This document shows positions 54,366-63,167 of a DNA stretch of 64,000 nt, piece by piece; position 1 is the stretch's first letter; the number at the start of each line of letters is the position of its first letter. Position numbers and translations under genes: made by a program. The stretch is from an uncultured Spartobacteria bacterium. GTDB lineage: Bacteria > Verrucomicrobiota > Verrucomicrobiia > Chthoniobacterales > Chthoniobacteraceae. Where the stretch lies: the NCBI GenBank assembly GCA_903901425.1, contig CAIURC010000012.1, forward strand, positions 1-64,000. Reading direction: 5' to 3'. The notes beneath the pieces were generated by a model, which worked only from the letters and a program-made list of their open reading frames with translations, did not search any database and was not told where the DNA came from.

Positions 54366-56864
54366 ATGTCGGAAGCCGACGATTTGCTGTTGCGGTTCCT
54401 GGAGCGGGTGGAGGGGCAGGGGCTCAAGCTCTACCCGGCTCAGGAGGAGGCGGTCCTTGCGTTGTACGAGGAACAGAACGTGATCCTCAACACGCCCACC
54501 GGCTCCGGAAAATCGCTGGTGGCTGCCGCCCTCCATTTCAAGGCGCTCGGCCAGGGGCTGCGGTCGGTGTACACCTGCCCCATCAAGGCGCTGGTAAACG
54601 AGAAATGGATGGCGCTCTGCAAGGAGTTCGGCCCGGAAAATGTCGGTCTCAGCACCGGCGACGCCACGCTGAACCGGGATGCCCCCATTCTCTGCTGCAC
54701 CGCCGAGATCCTTGCCAATCTCGCCCTCCAGCACGGAGCCAACACCCCCTTTGCCGACGTGGTCATGGACGAGTTCCATTACTACTCCGATCCCGACCGG
54801 GGCGTCGCATGGCAGGTGCCCCTGCTTGAAATGGCCAAAAGCCGGTTCCTGCTGCTCTCGGCAACCCTGGGGGACACCGCATTTTTCGAGGAAGCCCTCA
54901 CCGGTCTGAATGGGCGTCCGACGGTCACCGTGCGTGCCGGGGAACGGCCAGTGCCCTTGGAATACGAATATGCCGAAACGCCCCTCGCGCGGACCGTGGA
55001 AGGGATTTTGGAGGCAAACAGAGGGCCGGTGTATGTGGTGCATTTCACCCAGCGGGAAGCGGCGGACAGCGCCCAAGATTTTACCAGCCTGCAAGTGGCG
55101 ACCCGGGACGAGAAAGCGGCGATTGCCAAGGAGTTGGAGGGGGTGCGCTTCAACAGCCCGTACGGGGCGGAATTCAAGCGGCTCCTCCGTCACGGAATCG
55201 GTCTGCATCACGCCGGGTTGCTGCCCCGGTACCGGGTGCTGGTGGAGCGCCTTGCCCAGCGCGGCCTTTTAAAGGTGGTCTGCGGCACCGATACGCTCGG
55301 GGTCGGCGTGAATGTGCCAATCCGCACCGTCCTTTTCACGCAGTTGTTCAAGTTTAACGGCCAGAAAACCGCGATCCTCACCGCGCGCGACTTTCATCAG
55401 ATTGGCGGGCGCGCTGGACGGAAAGGGTTTGATGACCGGGGCTGGGTGGTCGCGCAGGCACCGGCCCATGCGATTGAAAATCTGGTGCTGGAGAAGAAAC
55501 AGGCCGAGGGCGGCAAGAAATTCGTCAAGCGGAAGCCGCCGGAAAAGAACTTTGTGAACTGGGACCAGAACACGTTTCAGAGGCTGATCGGTGCGCCTCC
55601 GGAACGGTTGACGAGCCAGTTCCGGGTGGGACACGGGATGTTGCTCCATGTGCTGTCGCGGCCGGGCGACGGCTGTTCCGCGATGCGCTCCCTGCTGAGG
55701 CGGTGCCATGAGCCGCCCAAATCGCGGCGGGCATTGATCCGGCGGAGCTGGCAGCTGTTCCGGGCCCTCTGGGAACGCGGGATTGTGCAGCCCGGCGTCC
55801 CAGGGGCGGGCAGCAAACTGTGCCTGAACGTGGAACTGCAGGACGCATTTTCCATGGACCAGACGTTGTCGCTGTATCTGTTGGACACGCTGGCGGCTCT
55901 GGATCCGGCTGCGGAAGGGTACGAGTGGGTGCTGCTCAGTTTGGTGGAAGCAATTGTCGAGGATCCGGAACTGATCCTGAGACGGCAGCTGGACCGGGTG
56001 AAAACCGAGGCGCTCGCCGAGATGAAACAGGACGGGCTCGATTACGAAGCCCGGATGGAGGAACTCGAAAAACTCGAGTACCCCAAGCCGGAACGGGAGT
56101 TCATCTACTCCACGTTCAACGCGTTTGCGGACCGGCACCCGTGGGTGGGCCAGGAAAACATCCGGCCCAAATCGGTGGTCCGGGAAATGTTCGAGCGGTA
56201 CCTGTCGTTTTCCGACTACGTCCACATCTACGAACTCCAGCGGGCCGAGGGGCTGCTGCTCCGGCACATTTCCGCAGTGTACAAGGTTCTCAAAAAGACC
56301 GTCCCGGAAAGCGCCCGGACAGAGCCTGTCCGGGAGATGGAACTCTATCTTCGGACCGTGATCCGGCAGATCGATTCGAGCCTGTTGGAGGAATGGGAAA
56401 AAATGCGGAACCCGTCCTACGTGGCGGTGGTGGAGGCGGAGGTGCGACCGGAGGCCCCGGCAGATCTGACCCGGGACCGTGCGCGGTTTGTGGCCGAGAT
56501 CCGGCAGGTGATTTTCGGGTGCCTGCGTGGAATTTTGGCTGGCGACTGGGAGCGTGCCGCGGAGCTTTTTCAGGACGGCAGCGACGCCGTCCAACGGCTG
56601 CGTGTGGAGTTTGAAAAATACGAAGCGGCGCGGGGCCGGTACCGTCTGGATCCCGAGGCGCGTAACTTGCGGCATACGCGGGTTTTGGAGGCGGAAGAGG
56701 TGCCCGGGGGCGCCCAGGGGTGCTGGCGGATCGAACAGACGCTGGTGGATCCGGAGGGCGAAAACGACTGGGTGGCCGAGTTCGAGGCGGACCTCGGTGC
56801 CTCCCGGGAACAGGACTCCGCGGTGCTTCGGTTTCTCCGAATCCGGCCGATGTTCGAGGGCTGA
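54366..56864 (+). CDS. Ski2-like DEAD/DEAH-box helicase with DUF3516-type C-terminus
   Basis: From the ATG at 54366 it has 832 residues; a start at 54297 would overlap the SUV3-like gene. Motifs: TPTGSGKS at 43-50 (Walker A), DEFH at 135-138, SATLGD for motif [14 protein letters not shown] for motif V, and GRAGRKG at 348-354. The second half (about 450-832) is the long alpha-helical region of helicases annotated with DUF3516, found mainly in actinobacteria and scattered other phyla. Ski2-like enzymes remodel RNA or RNA-protein complexes. It lies 7 bases downstream of the SUV3-like gene, so two RNA-type helicases are made together. Confidence 0.88.
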   Translation: MSEADDLLLRFLERVEGQGLKLYPAQEEAVLALYEEQNVILNTPTGSGKSLVAAALHFKALGQGLRSVYTCPIKALVNEKWMALCKEFGPENVGLSTGDATLNRDAPILCCTAEILANLALQHGANTPFADVVMDEFHYYSDPDRGVAWQVPLLEMAKSRFLLLSATLGDTAFFEEALTGLNGRPTVTVRAGERPVPLEYEYAETPLARTVEGILEANRGPVYVVHFTQREAADSAQDFTSLQVATRDEKAAIAKELEGVRFNSPYGAEFKRLLRHGIGLHHAGLLPRYRVLVERLAQRGLLKVVCGTDTLGVGVNVPIRTVLFTQLFKFNGQKTAILTARDFHQIGGRAGRKGFDDRGWVVAQAPAHAIENLVLEKKQAEGGKKFVKRKPPEKNFVNWDQNTFQRLIGAPPERLTSQFRVGHGMLLHVLSRPGDGCSAMRSLLRRCHEPPKSRRALIRRSWQLFRALWERGIVQPGVPGAGSKLCLNVELQDAFSMDQTLSLYLLDTLAALDPAAEGYEWVLLSLVEAIVEDPELILRRQLDRVKTEALAEMKQDGLDYEARMEELEKLEYPKPEREFIYSTFNAFADRHPWVGQENIRPKSVVREMFERYLSFSDYVHIYELQRAEGLLLRHISAVYKVLKKTVPESARTEPVREMELYLRTVIRQIDSSLLEEWEKMRNPSYVAVVEAEVRPEAPADLTRDRARFVAEIRQVIFGCLRGILAGDWERAAELFQDGSDAVQRLRVEFEKYEAARGRYRLDPEARNLRHTRVLEAEEVPGGAQGCWRIEQTLVDPEGENDWVAEFEADLGASREQDSAVLRFLRIRPMFEG

Positions 56865-56904
56865 GGCGGCCCAGATCGAATGGGGCCCGAGTAACCTCTG
56901 CGCT

Positions 56905-57681
56905 CTACAACAACCGGACTGGGATACCCCGGGCGGCGAGATGTTCTTTAACCTCCGCCACGGTGTGCTGGCCAAAGTGGAAGATGCTCGCGGCGAGCAC
57001 GGCATCGGCTTTGCCTTCAAGCAGCACCTCGGCCAAGTGCTCCAGCCGGCCTGCGCCGCCACTGGCGACGACCGGAACCCCAACTTCCTCGCTGATTTTG
57101 CGGGTGATCACCAGATCGTACCCGGCCTTGGTGCCGTCGGCATCAATCGAGTTCAGCACGATTTCGCCGGCGCCGAGCGCGCAGGCGCGGACGGCCCATT
57201 CGACCGCGCAGAGGCCCGTGGGTTTGCGACCGCCATGGCTGAAGACTTCCCAGCGGTCTGGCGCCACTTTTTTGGCGTCGATGGACACCACGATGCACTG
57301 GCTGCCGAACCGGTCGGCACCGGCCGTGATCAGGTCCGGAGTGGCGAGGGCGCTGGAGTTGATGCTGACCTTGTCGGCGCCGGCGCAGAGCATGGCGTGC
57401 ATGTCTTCCGGGGTCCGGATCCCGCCTCCGACGGTGAGCGGCATGAAGCAGCACTCGGCGGTGCGACGGATTACGTCGACCATGGTGGCCCGGCCGTGGG
57501 CGCTGGCGGTGATGTCGAAGAACACCATTTCGTCGGCACCTTGCTTGTTGTAGCGGAGGGCGAGTTCGACGGGATCCCCGACGTTTTTGAGGCCGCCTTC
57601 TTCGGCGCGTCCGAACTGGACGCCGCGGGTGACGCGGCCGTCATGGACATCGAGGCAGGGGATGACGCGTTTGGTCAGCAT
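56905..57681 (-). CDS. hisF: Imidazole glycerol phosphate synthase subunit HisF
   Basis: From the ATG at 57681 ([17 protein letters not shown]) 258 residues, the normal length; the upstream frame extension is not part of the family. It is a (beta-alpha)8 barrel with the catalytic Asp11 in CLDVHDGR, Asp135 in VSIDAKK and the phosphate-binding GGGIRTPED and SGGAGRLEH loops. With HisH it makes imidazole glycerol phosphate and AICAR from PRFAR and ammonia in histidine synthesis. It stands alone, convergent with the helicase genes, without other his genes in the window. Confidence 0.95.
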   Translation of the reverse strand: MLTKRVIPCLDVHDGRVTRGVQFGRAEEGGLKNVGDPVELALRYNKQGADEMVFFDITASAHGRATMVDVIRRTAECCFMPLTVGGGIRTPEDMHAMLCAGADKVSINSSALATPDLITAGADRFGSQCIVVSIDAKKVAPDRWEVFSHGGRKPTGLCAVEWAVRACALGAGEIVLNSIDADGTKAGYDLVITRKISEEVGVPVVASGGAGRLEHLAEVLLEGKADAVLAASIFHFGQHTVAEVKEHLAARGIPVRLL

Positions 57682-57848
57682 AAATTCCGTAAATTTGTCA
57701 CGTTTTTGACTCAAAATGGCCGGGCGGAGTCCCAAATCTGCATCAGGGAGACCCCGGGGGAACGAAAAGCGTTGACTCGCCGGGGGGATATCGACGAAGG
57801 GAGAGGCCGGTCAGTCAGGGAAAAAACAATCAGCACGAGCGAACCACT

Positions 57849-59189
57849 ATGGGCAAAACTTCCGGCGATCAACCTGCAACTTCCAAGGCGGCCAATTCCA
57901 ACGGGGAAGGTCCCGACAAGGTCAAGAAAGCGGCTTTCGCACTGTCCCAGGAACCCGTTTTGGGCGAGGCGCAGAGGGTGCAGGAGCCGGCAAAGCCGGT
58001 GGAATCCCGGGTCAGTCCGGAGCCGGCCGTCGGAGCGTCGGTTGACGGGGCATGGACGGGCGGAAACGGTGGATCGGGTGTGCCGGCCTATGAGGATCTG
58101 GGTTCGTTGCCGGAGACCTACAACGTGGACACCCTGTTCCTGACTGCCCGGGATCCGCGCTGGGTGTTTAGTTACTGGGACATCGATTTTTCCAGGTATC
58201 CCGGCGTACTGCACCGGTTCAAGTCGCCCCAGTTTTTCCTGCGGTTGACCACGGGCAGCGGGCTTTTGGAAAGCACGGTGGAGATCAAGCCGGAGGCGCG
58301 GAACTGGTATGTGCCGGTGCAGCACCCGGACACGGAGTATTTTGCGGAGATGGGGTATTATGATCTGGAGGGACGCTGGATCGGGATCGTGAAATCGGGT
58401 GGGGCATGGACGCCTTCCGACACGATTGCAGGCGACACGGAAGTGCAGTTTGCAACGGTCCCCGCGCGGCTTAGCTTTGAACGGCTGCGGGAACTGGTGG
58501 CCGCGCAGATGGAGCAGGGAGAGAGTTTGCTGCAGGCGGTTTCGCGGATCGCCGGGCTCGGCACGGGAGCGACACCGGGATGGACGGAGGAACAGCGCGC
58601 GTTGCTGGCGGCGTTGCTGGGGGAAAGTTTGGTGGACCGGATGGGGCTAGGGTCGGCCGAGATCGACCAACTGCTGCGCAAACAGCTTTTGGAAAAACTC
58701 CAGAGCGAAAGCGCCAGTGAACTGGCGGCGCGTCTCATGGAAACGCTCAGGCCCGAAAGCGCGCTCTCCAGCGGGGCGTTCGCGAGCTGGACTGCCGCCG
58801 AGTTTTCACGGGAAACGCTGTCGAGCGGTATTACGAGTTGGGGTGGAGGACTCGGGGCGAGCTGGAGTGCGCAGCCGTTCAGCGTGAAACGGGAACGGAA
58901 GTTCTTCATGCACGTCAACGCCGAGATCATTTTCTACGGCGGGACCGATCCGGATGCGACCGTGTGGATTGACGGCAAGGAGATCCAGCTCCAGCCGGAC
59001 GGGACGTTCCGGTACCATTTCCTGCTGCCGGACGGGGACCATGCGGTGCCGATCGTGGCGCGTTCCCCAGACGGCGTGGAGGAACGCTCTGCAACCCTGA
59101 GTTTTGTGCGGGGAACCCAGAGGCGGGGCGAGGTGGGGGCAACGGCGCAGCCTGCCGAGCTGGAACCGTTGATCGGCAGAAAGAGCTAG
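57849..59189 (+). CDS. DUF4912 domain protein
   Basis: Encodes 446 residues. Residues 1-80 are low complexity and probably disordered. The DUF4912 domain follows from about 86 (LPETYNVDTLFLTARDPRWVFSYWDI) to about 200, ending with the substrate-binding-like segment NWYVPVQHPDTEYFAEMGYY. After a helical middle part, the C-terminal 90 residues look like a beta-sandwich (ATVWIDGKEIQLQPDGTFRY). DUF4912 occurs mostly in Verrucomicrobiota, Bacillota and cyanobacteria, often near glycogen-related genes; a sugar-related role is possible but untested. It is divergent from hisF. Confidence 0.85.
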   Translation: MGKTSGDQPATSKAANSNGEGPDKVKKAAFALSQEPVLGEAQRVQEPAKPVESRVSPEPAVGASVDGAWTGGNGGSGVPAYEDLGSLPETYNVDTLFLTARDPRWVFSYWDIDFSRYPGVLHRFKSPQFFLRLTTGSGLLESTVEIKPEARNWYVPVQHPDTEYFAEMGYYDLEGRWIGIVKSGGAWTPSDTIAGDTEVQFATVPARLSFERLRELVAAQMEQGESLLQAVSRIAGLGTGATPGWTEEQRALLAALLGESLVDRMGLGSAEIDQLLRKQLLEKLQSESASELAARLMETLRPESALSSGAFASWTAAEFSRETLSSGITSWGGGLGASWSAQPFSVKRERKFFMHVNAEIIFYGGTDPDATVWIDGKEIQLQPDGTFRYHFLLPDGDHAVPIVARSPDGVEERSATLSFVRGTQRRGEVGATAQPAELEPLIGRKS

Positions 59190-59212
59190 CGGTTTCCCGG
59201 GAAAAGGGCGAA

Positions 59213-59239
59213 GGAAGGAGAGCCGGTTCCTCCCGGCTC
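59213..59239 (+). promoter_or_regulatory. Shine-Dalgarno sequence followed by a 7-bp hairpin before the recombinase start
   Basis: GGAAGGAG at 59213-59220 is a strong SD-like sequence but lies 22 bases from the GTG at 59243. GAGCCGG (59220-59226) and CCGGCTC (59233-59239) pair perfectly between them with a 6-base loop. Folding would bring the SD close to the start codon, or the stem could block the ribosome; either would tune expression of the recombinase. Confidence 0.4.
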
Positions 59240-59242
59240 ACC

Positions 59243-60139
59243 GTGCCGACCCCGCCCCGAGATTTGTACGCGGAAAACTTCTACCAATGGCTGGAAGTGG
59301 AGCGGAACGCTTCGCCCCGGACCGTGGAGAACTATCGGCGTGCGCTGGAGGTGTTCCGGAAAAAAGACGGGCTGCCCCCGTGGCGCCAGCTCACCGCCGA
59401 CCATTTCCGGCGGCACCTGTTTGAGATGAGCAAAAGCGGCGTGGCACGTCCCACGATCCGGCTGCATTTCGCGGCATTGCGGACATTTTACAAGTTTCTC
59501 GGGCAGCGGCACGGGCTGGAAAAGAACCCGTTGAAAGAGGTGCAGTTGCCCAAGCTGCAGAAAAAGCTGCCGTTTGTACTCAACCCGCAGCAGGTGGACG
59601 AGCTACTGGGCGCGCCGTTGCGGGTCAAGAAGGCGCCACAGGCTCCGGAATGGATGCCGTTGCGGGATGCAGCCGTTTTGGAGTTGTTTTACAGCAGCGG
59701 GATGCGGATCGCGGAACTTGCCGGGCTCCGCGTGGAGCATCTGGACGTGTACAGCGAAACCGCGCGGGTGCTGGGCAAGGGGCGCAAAGAACGGCTCCTG
59801 CCCGTGGGACGTCCGGCTTTGGACGCGGTGCAGAAATACCGGCTGGCAGCCGGAGTGCATGCGGGGCCGTTGTTTGTGAACAAGATGCGGCGTCGGCTCA
59901 GCGTCCGGTCGGTCTGGCTCCTGCTCAAGCGCTACCTCGCCCACACCTCGCTGCCCCCGAACATCAGCCCGCACAAACTCCGGCACAGTTTTGCCACGCA
60001 CCTCCTGGACCACGGGGCGGACCTGAGGAGCGTCCAAGCCCTGCTCGGGCACGCCAGTCTTTCCACCACGCAGATTTACACCCATGTCACCGTGGAACGG
60101 ATGAAACAGGTGTACAACGACGCGCATCCGCGCGCCTGA
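59243..60139 (+). CDS. xerC: Tyrosine site-specific recombinase XerC/XerD
   Basis: Encodes 298 residues from a GTG; the conserved part begins at residue 8 (LYAENFYQWLEVERNASPRTVENY), so no nearby ATG fits better. Catalytic residues are all present: Arg155 (SGMRIAEL), Lys179 (GKGRKER), His244 and Arg247 (HKLRHSF), His270 (LLGHASL) and the nucleophile Tyr279 (TQIYTHV). Length and N-terminal SAM-like domain fit chromosomal Xer proteins that resolve chromosome dimers at dif, rather than phage integrases. XerC versus XerD cannot be settled from this sequence. Confidence 0.92.
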   Translation: MPTPPRDLYAENFYQWLEVERNASPRTVENYRRALEVFRKKDGLPPWRQLTADHFRRHLFEMSKSGVARPTIRLHFAALRTFYKFLGQRHGLEKNPLKEVQLPKLQKKLPFVLNPQQVDELLGAPLRVKKAPQAPEWMPLRDAAVLELFYSSGMRIAELAGLRVEHLDVYSETARVLGKGRKERLLPVGRPALDAVQKYRLAAGVHAGPLFVNKMRRRLSVRSVWLLLKRYLAHTSLPPNISPHKLRHSFATHLLDHGADLRSVQALLGHASLSTTQIYTHVTVERMKQVYNDAHPRA

Positions 60140-60141
60140 AC

Positions 60142-60229
60142 CGCCTCAGGCAGTCAAAGATCCGTTCCCGGTTGGACCCGCCAGAACCTCCCCCCGGCCC
60201 CAAGGCCGGAGGGGCTCAATCCTGAGGCG
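60142..60229. terminator. Nested inverted repeats between convergent genes
   Basis: An outer pair, CGCCTCAGG at 60142-60150 and CCTGAGGCG at 60221-60229, encloses an inner hairpin with CCGGCC (60194-60199) and GGCCGG (60204-60209) around CCAA. It lies just past the recombinase stop and before the stop of the convergent nitroreductase gene. Bidirectional termination is the simplest reading. Confidence 0.5.
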
Positions 60230-60235
60230 CCGATT

Positions 60236-60871
60236 TTAGATCCGCTGAATCACCTGGGAAACCGGGTAGCGCACTTTGGGCAGATTCGCGGTGGCGTCTT
60301 CCAACGAGCGGTAGCCGAGTGCAACCGCGCAGAGCGCACTGTAGCCGCGGAGCCCGAGGATCTCGTTGTATCCGGCCGGATCAATGCCCTCGAGCGGACA
60401 CGCGTCGATCCCGAGAAGCGCCGCGCTGGTCAGCAGGCCTCCAATCGCCAGGTACACCTGCCGCGCGGACCATGCATCCAAACCCCCGGATTCCTCAAGT
60501 TTCTGCCGGAATCCGAGCATCATCGAGCGGTAGCCTTCCAGCTTTTCCGAGGGAACTCCGCGGAGCTCGGAGGTTTTGGCAATGAGCGCATCGATGTCCG
60601 TCGAATCCAGGCGGAGCCGGCCCGCGAACACCACGAAATGGGAGGCGTCCACCACCTGACTTTGGTTCCACGAAATGGGCTGGAGTTTTGACCGGATTTC
60701 CGGCGACTCCACCACGACAAATTTCCATGGCTGGAGGCCGAAACTGGATGGAGAAAGCACAAGGGATTCCTCCAACGCTTTCCACGTTGCGTCCGGGATG
60801 CGGCGGGCGGGATCAAACTTTTTGGTGGCGTAGCGCCAGCGGAGTTGTTGGACGAGGAAATCCGGGTTCAT
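60236..60871 (-). CDS. NAD(P)H-dependent nitroreductase (NfsB-like)
   Basis: Encodes 211 residues of the FMN-dependent nitroreductase family. The N-terminal RWRYATKKFDPARRI carries the Arg/Lys that bind FMN phosphate, SSFGLQPWKFVVVES is the flavin-stacking segment, and GIDACPLEGIDPAGYNEILGL is the characteristic C-terminal part of NfsB/DrgA-type enzymes. The enzyme would reduce quinones or nitro compounds in the cytoplasm. It is divergent from the di-haem oxidoreductase gene; its start is the ATG at 60871. Confidence 0.88.
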   Translation of the reverse strand: MNPDFLVQQLRWRYATKKFDPARRIPDATWKALEESLVLSPSSFGLQPWKFVVVESPEIRSKLQPISWNQSQVVDASHFVVFAGRLRLDSTDIDALIAKTSELRGVPSEKLEGYRSMMLGFRQKLEESGGLDAWSARQVYLAIGGLLTSAALLGIDACPLEGIDPAGYNEILGLRGYSALCAVALGYRSLEDATANLPKVRYPVSQVIQRI

Positions 60872-60950
60872 GGGGCTGTATCAAAGCGGCCGCGGCGCCT
60901 GAGTACAAGAGGCTTGGATGCCCAGATTGGACCTGGGGATTTACCCTTCC

Positions 60951-61020
60951 TTCACAAAGTCGGCCCGGCGGCTGATAATGCATTTACCCCGGTGGGTTTG
61001 GATTCCATCCAGAAAAGGAG
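60951..61020 (+). promoter_or_regulatory. Sigma-70-type promoter and Shine-Dalgarno for the di-haem gene
   Basis: TTCACA at 60951-60956 and GATAAT at 60974-60979 each match the consensus at five of six positions with an ideal 17-base spacer. Transcription would begin near 60986. AAGGAG at 61015-61020 lies 7 bases before the ATG at 61028. This is the best promoter plus ribosome-binding site combination in the window and it fixes the start of the gene. Confidence 0.65.
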
Positions 61021-61027
61021 AATCCCA

Positions 61028-62281
61028 ATGAAAACCCTCTCATGTTTGGCCTCTCTCGCCGTTCTGTTTCCGGTGGGAGCCGGCGCCCAGGCGCCCCGGC
61101 CCCAGCAACCGCCTCCGCCCAATAACGCACCCCAGCCTCCCCCGCGGCCACCCGCTCCCCAGCCGCCCGGTGCCCCGGGACAGAAGCCCCCAGTGGCCGC
61201 TGCCGGTTCGCCGTTGCCTGGACTGGACCCAACGCTCATTTCGTTGTTTGCCGCAGGACGCGCGGAATTTGAGAAAGCGGAGACTGTGGATTCCGGGTTG
61301 GGACCGATTTTCAATGACAACTCCTGTGGGGCGTGTCACCGGGGCCCTGCGCTGGGCGGGGCGAGTCCGCGGTCCGTGACGCGGTTTGGCCGGATGGTGG
61401 ATGGGAAGTTTGATCCCATGGTGGAGAAAGGTGGGCCGCTCCTTCAGGACCGGGCGATTCACCCGGGTGTGCGGGAGATTGTGCCGACGGAAGCCACGCT
61501 GCAGGTGCGCCGTCAAACCACGCCGGTTTTCGGACTGGGGCTGGTGGAGGCGATTCCGGATTCGATTTTGACGCAACTGGCGGCACGGCCGGCAAAAAAT
61601 GGGGTGAAGGGGCGAGCGGCACTGGTCACCGATCCGGTCAGTGGGCAGACGCGGGTGGGCCGGTTTGGTTGGAAATCGCAGCACGCCTCGCTGAGCAGCT
61701 TTTCGGCCGATGCCTACTTGAATGAGATGGGAATCACGAACCGACTATTTCCGAATGAGAATGCGCCCAACGGCAATGGAGCGGTTCTACGGCAGGCTGA
61801 CCGGATCCTGGATCCCGAAGATGCTGCGGCAGAGAAACCGGACTTTGAGCTGGCAGCGGATTTCATGCGGCTGCTGGCGCCATTGCCAACGCTGCCCCTG
61901 AGTGCCAGCGCCCAGATCGGGCGCGGATTGTTCGAAACCGTGGGATGCGCGGACTGCCATGTGCCGGTTCTTCGGACGGGAGCGCATCCGGTGGCGGCAT
62001 TGGCGAACCAGCCGGTGGCGTTGTACTCGGACCTTCTCCTGCACGACATGGGCCCACTGGGGGACGGGATGCCGCAGGGGGCGGCTTTGGGAGCGGAAAT
62101 GCGGACTGCGCCGCTCTGGGGGCTCCGGGCGAGTGCGCCGTATCTGCATGATGGCCGTGCGGCGACTGTCGAGGACGCGATCCGTGCGCATGAGGGTCAG
62201 GGCAAGGGGGCCAAGGACCGCTATGCAGCCCTGAGTCCCGCGCAGCGGAAGGCGCTTCTGGATTTTCTCGGAACGCTCTGA
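61028..62281 (+). CDS. Di-haem oxidoreductase (DHOR/thiol oxidoreductase-like), periplasmic
   Basis: Encodes 417 residues from the ATG at 61028; a longer frame upstream overlaps the nitroreductase gene and is rejected on the RBS. Residues 1-20 form a signal peptide. Residues 22-60 are a Pro/Gln-rich linker. CGACH at 100-104 and CADCH at 307-311 bind two c-type haems, as in the family formerly called thiol oxidoreductase, distantly related to the MauG/CcpA di-haem enzymes. The C-terminal part, RTAPLWGLRASAPYLHDGRA, is the family signature. It probably takes part in periplasmic electron transfer or oxidation; the substrate is unknown. Confidence 0.88.
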   Translation: MKTLSCLASLAVLFPVGAGAQAPRPQQPPPPNNAPQPPPRPPAPQPPGAPGQKPPVAAAGSPLPGLDPTLISLFAAGRAEFEKAETVDSGLGPIFNDNSCGACHRGPALGGASPRSVTRFGRMVDGKFDPMVEKGGPLLQDRAIHPGVREIVPTEATLQVRRQTTPVFGLGLVEAIPDSILTQLAARPAKNGVKGRAALVTDPVSGQTRVGRFGWKSQHASLSSFSADAYLNEMGITNRLFPNENAPNGNGAVLRQADRILDPEDAAAEKPDFELAADFMRLLAPLPTLPLSASAQIGRGLFETVGCADCHVPVLRTGAHPVAALANQPVALYSDLLLHDMGPLGDGMPQGAALGAEMRTAPLWGLRASAPYLHDGRAATVEDAIRAHEGQGKGAKDRYAALSPAQRKALLDFLGTL

Positions 62282-62359
62282 GTGTCCGCACCGGAGGCTT
62301 CTGGCGACCAGAGGGTGGTGTGCCTGGATTGGTAAACGGAAACTACCCGTGCTTGGGGG

Positions 62360-62989
62360 TCAAAGGAGTTCGATGAGAATTTCAAGGATCGTTCCCAGTG
62401 CTTGCCAGGGCTCGGAATCAAAACCAGAGAGGTTGACCTTTGCCTGCTTGGCCAAGGCGGCTACTTGAGTGTCGATCCGTTCTTTCAGTTTCGGGCAGTA
62501 CTCGGGATGTTTTGCAAGGAGCTCGGGAATTTTCCCCTGATTGAGGATTTTGAGAGATGTGAGCAGGCCGGCATCGGCCTCGTACCCTGCACCACAGAGG
62601 TTGCGGTGCGTGCAGAATTCGAGGCCGCTCTTGAATGCCTCGAGAAAGCCATGGATCCGAGAAGCCGGTTCTGGATAGTCACACAGGTACCTGCCGAGGG
62701 TAGCCACCGCGACATAGGTCGGCACAAAAATGAAGTCCACCCGGGCATCGTGCGGCATCTGGGCATCTGTCTCGGCCACTGACCAGCTTCCGGCAACGGT
62801 TTCTCCAAAAGCTGGGCGTTGTCCACGGACGAGGGATTCGACATACGCATGCAAATCCGCAGCGGAGAGGGTGTCGCCACCTGGAACTCGGTTTGTTTCA
62901 AGGCCGGTGAGCACCTCCTGCATTTTGTTCACTGCGGTTTGGATCTGTGCCGGGTCCGGCACTGTGCAGACCGTGAATTTTTTGATCAT
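62360..62989 (-). CDS. Conserved-looking protein of unknown function
   Basis: Encodes 209 residues from the ATG at 62989 (MIKKFTVCTVPDPAQ); an upstream start at 63022 adds 11 residues. It is mostly alpha-helical, without a signal peptide or membrane helix, and begins with a short beta-strand-like segment. A cysteine-containing stretch (FCTHRNLCGAGYEAD near 140) and a C-terminal helical part are the only notable features; no domain is recognised. It is convergent with the di-haem oxidoreductase gene. Confidence 0.6.
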   Translation of the reverse strand: MIKKFTVCTVPDPAQIQTAVNKMQEVLTGLETNRVPGGDTLSAADLHAYVESLVRGQRPAFGETVAGSWSVAETDAQMPHDARVDFIFVPTYVAVATLGRYLCDYPEPASRIHGFLEAFKSGLEFCTHRNLCGAGYEADAGLLTSLKILNQGKIPELLAKHPEYCPKLKERIDTQVAALAKQAKVNLSGFDSEPWQALGTILEILIELL

Positions 62990-63167
62990 GGTGGCTGCAG
63001 TATAAACCCGAGGGTGGGACAAAAGCAGGGGGTTCCCTTCAGAAACACGAAAGTTTTTGGTTCAAGGGATGTTGCAAACCGCGTGCGTCTTGGAGGGAAA
63101 GGGTTTTGAGGCGGCGCTGTCGTCGTGGCACCGGTGAGGCAGGATTGCGGGCCGTGTGGAAAACCCG

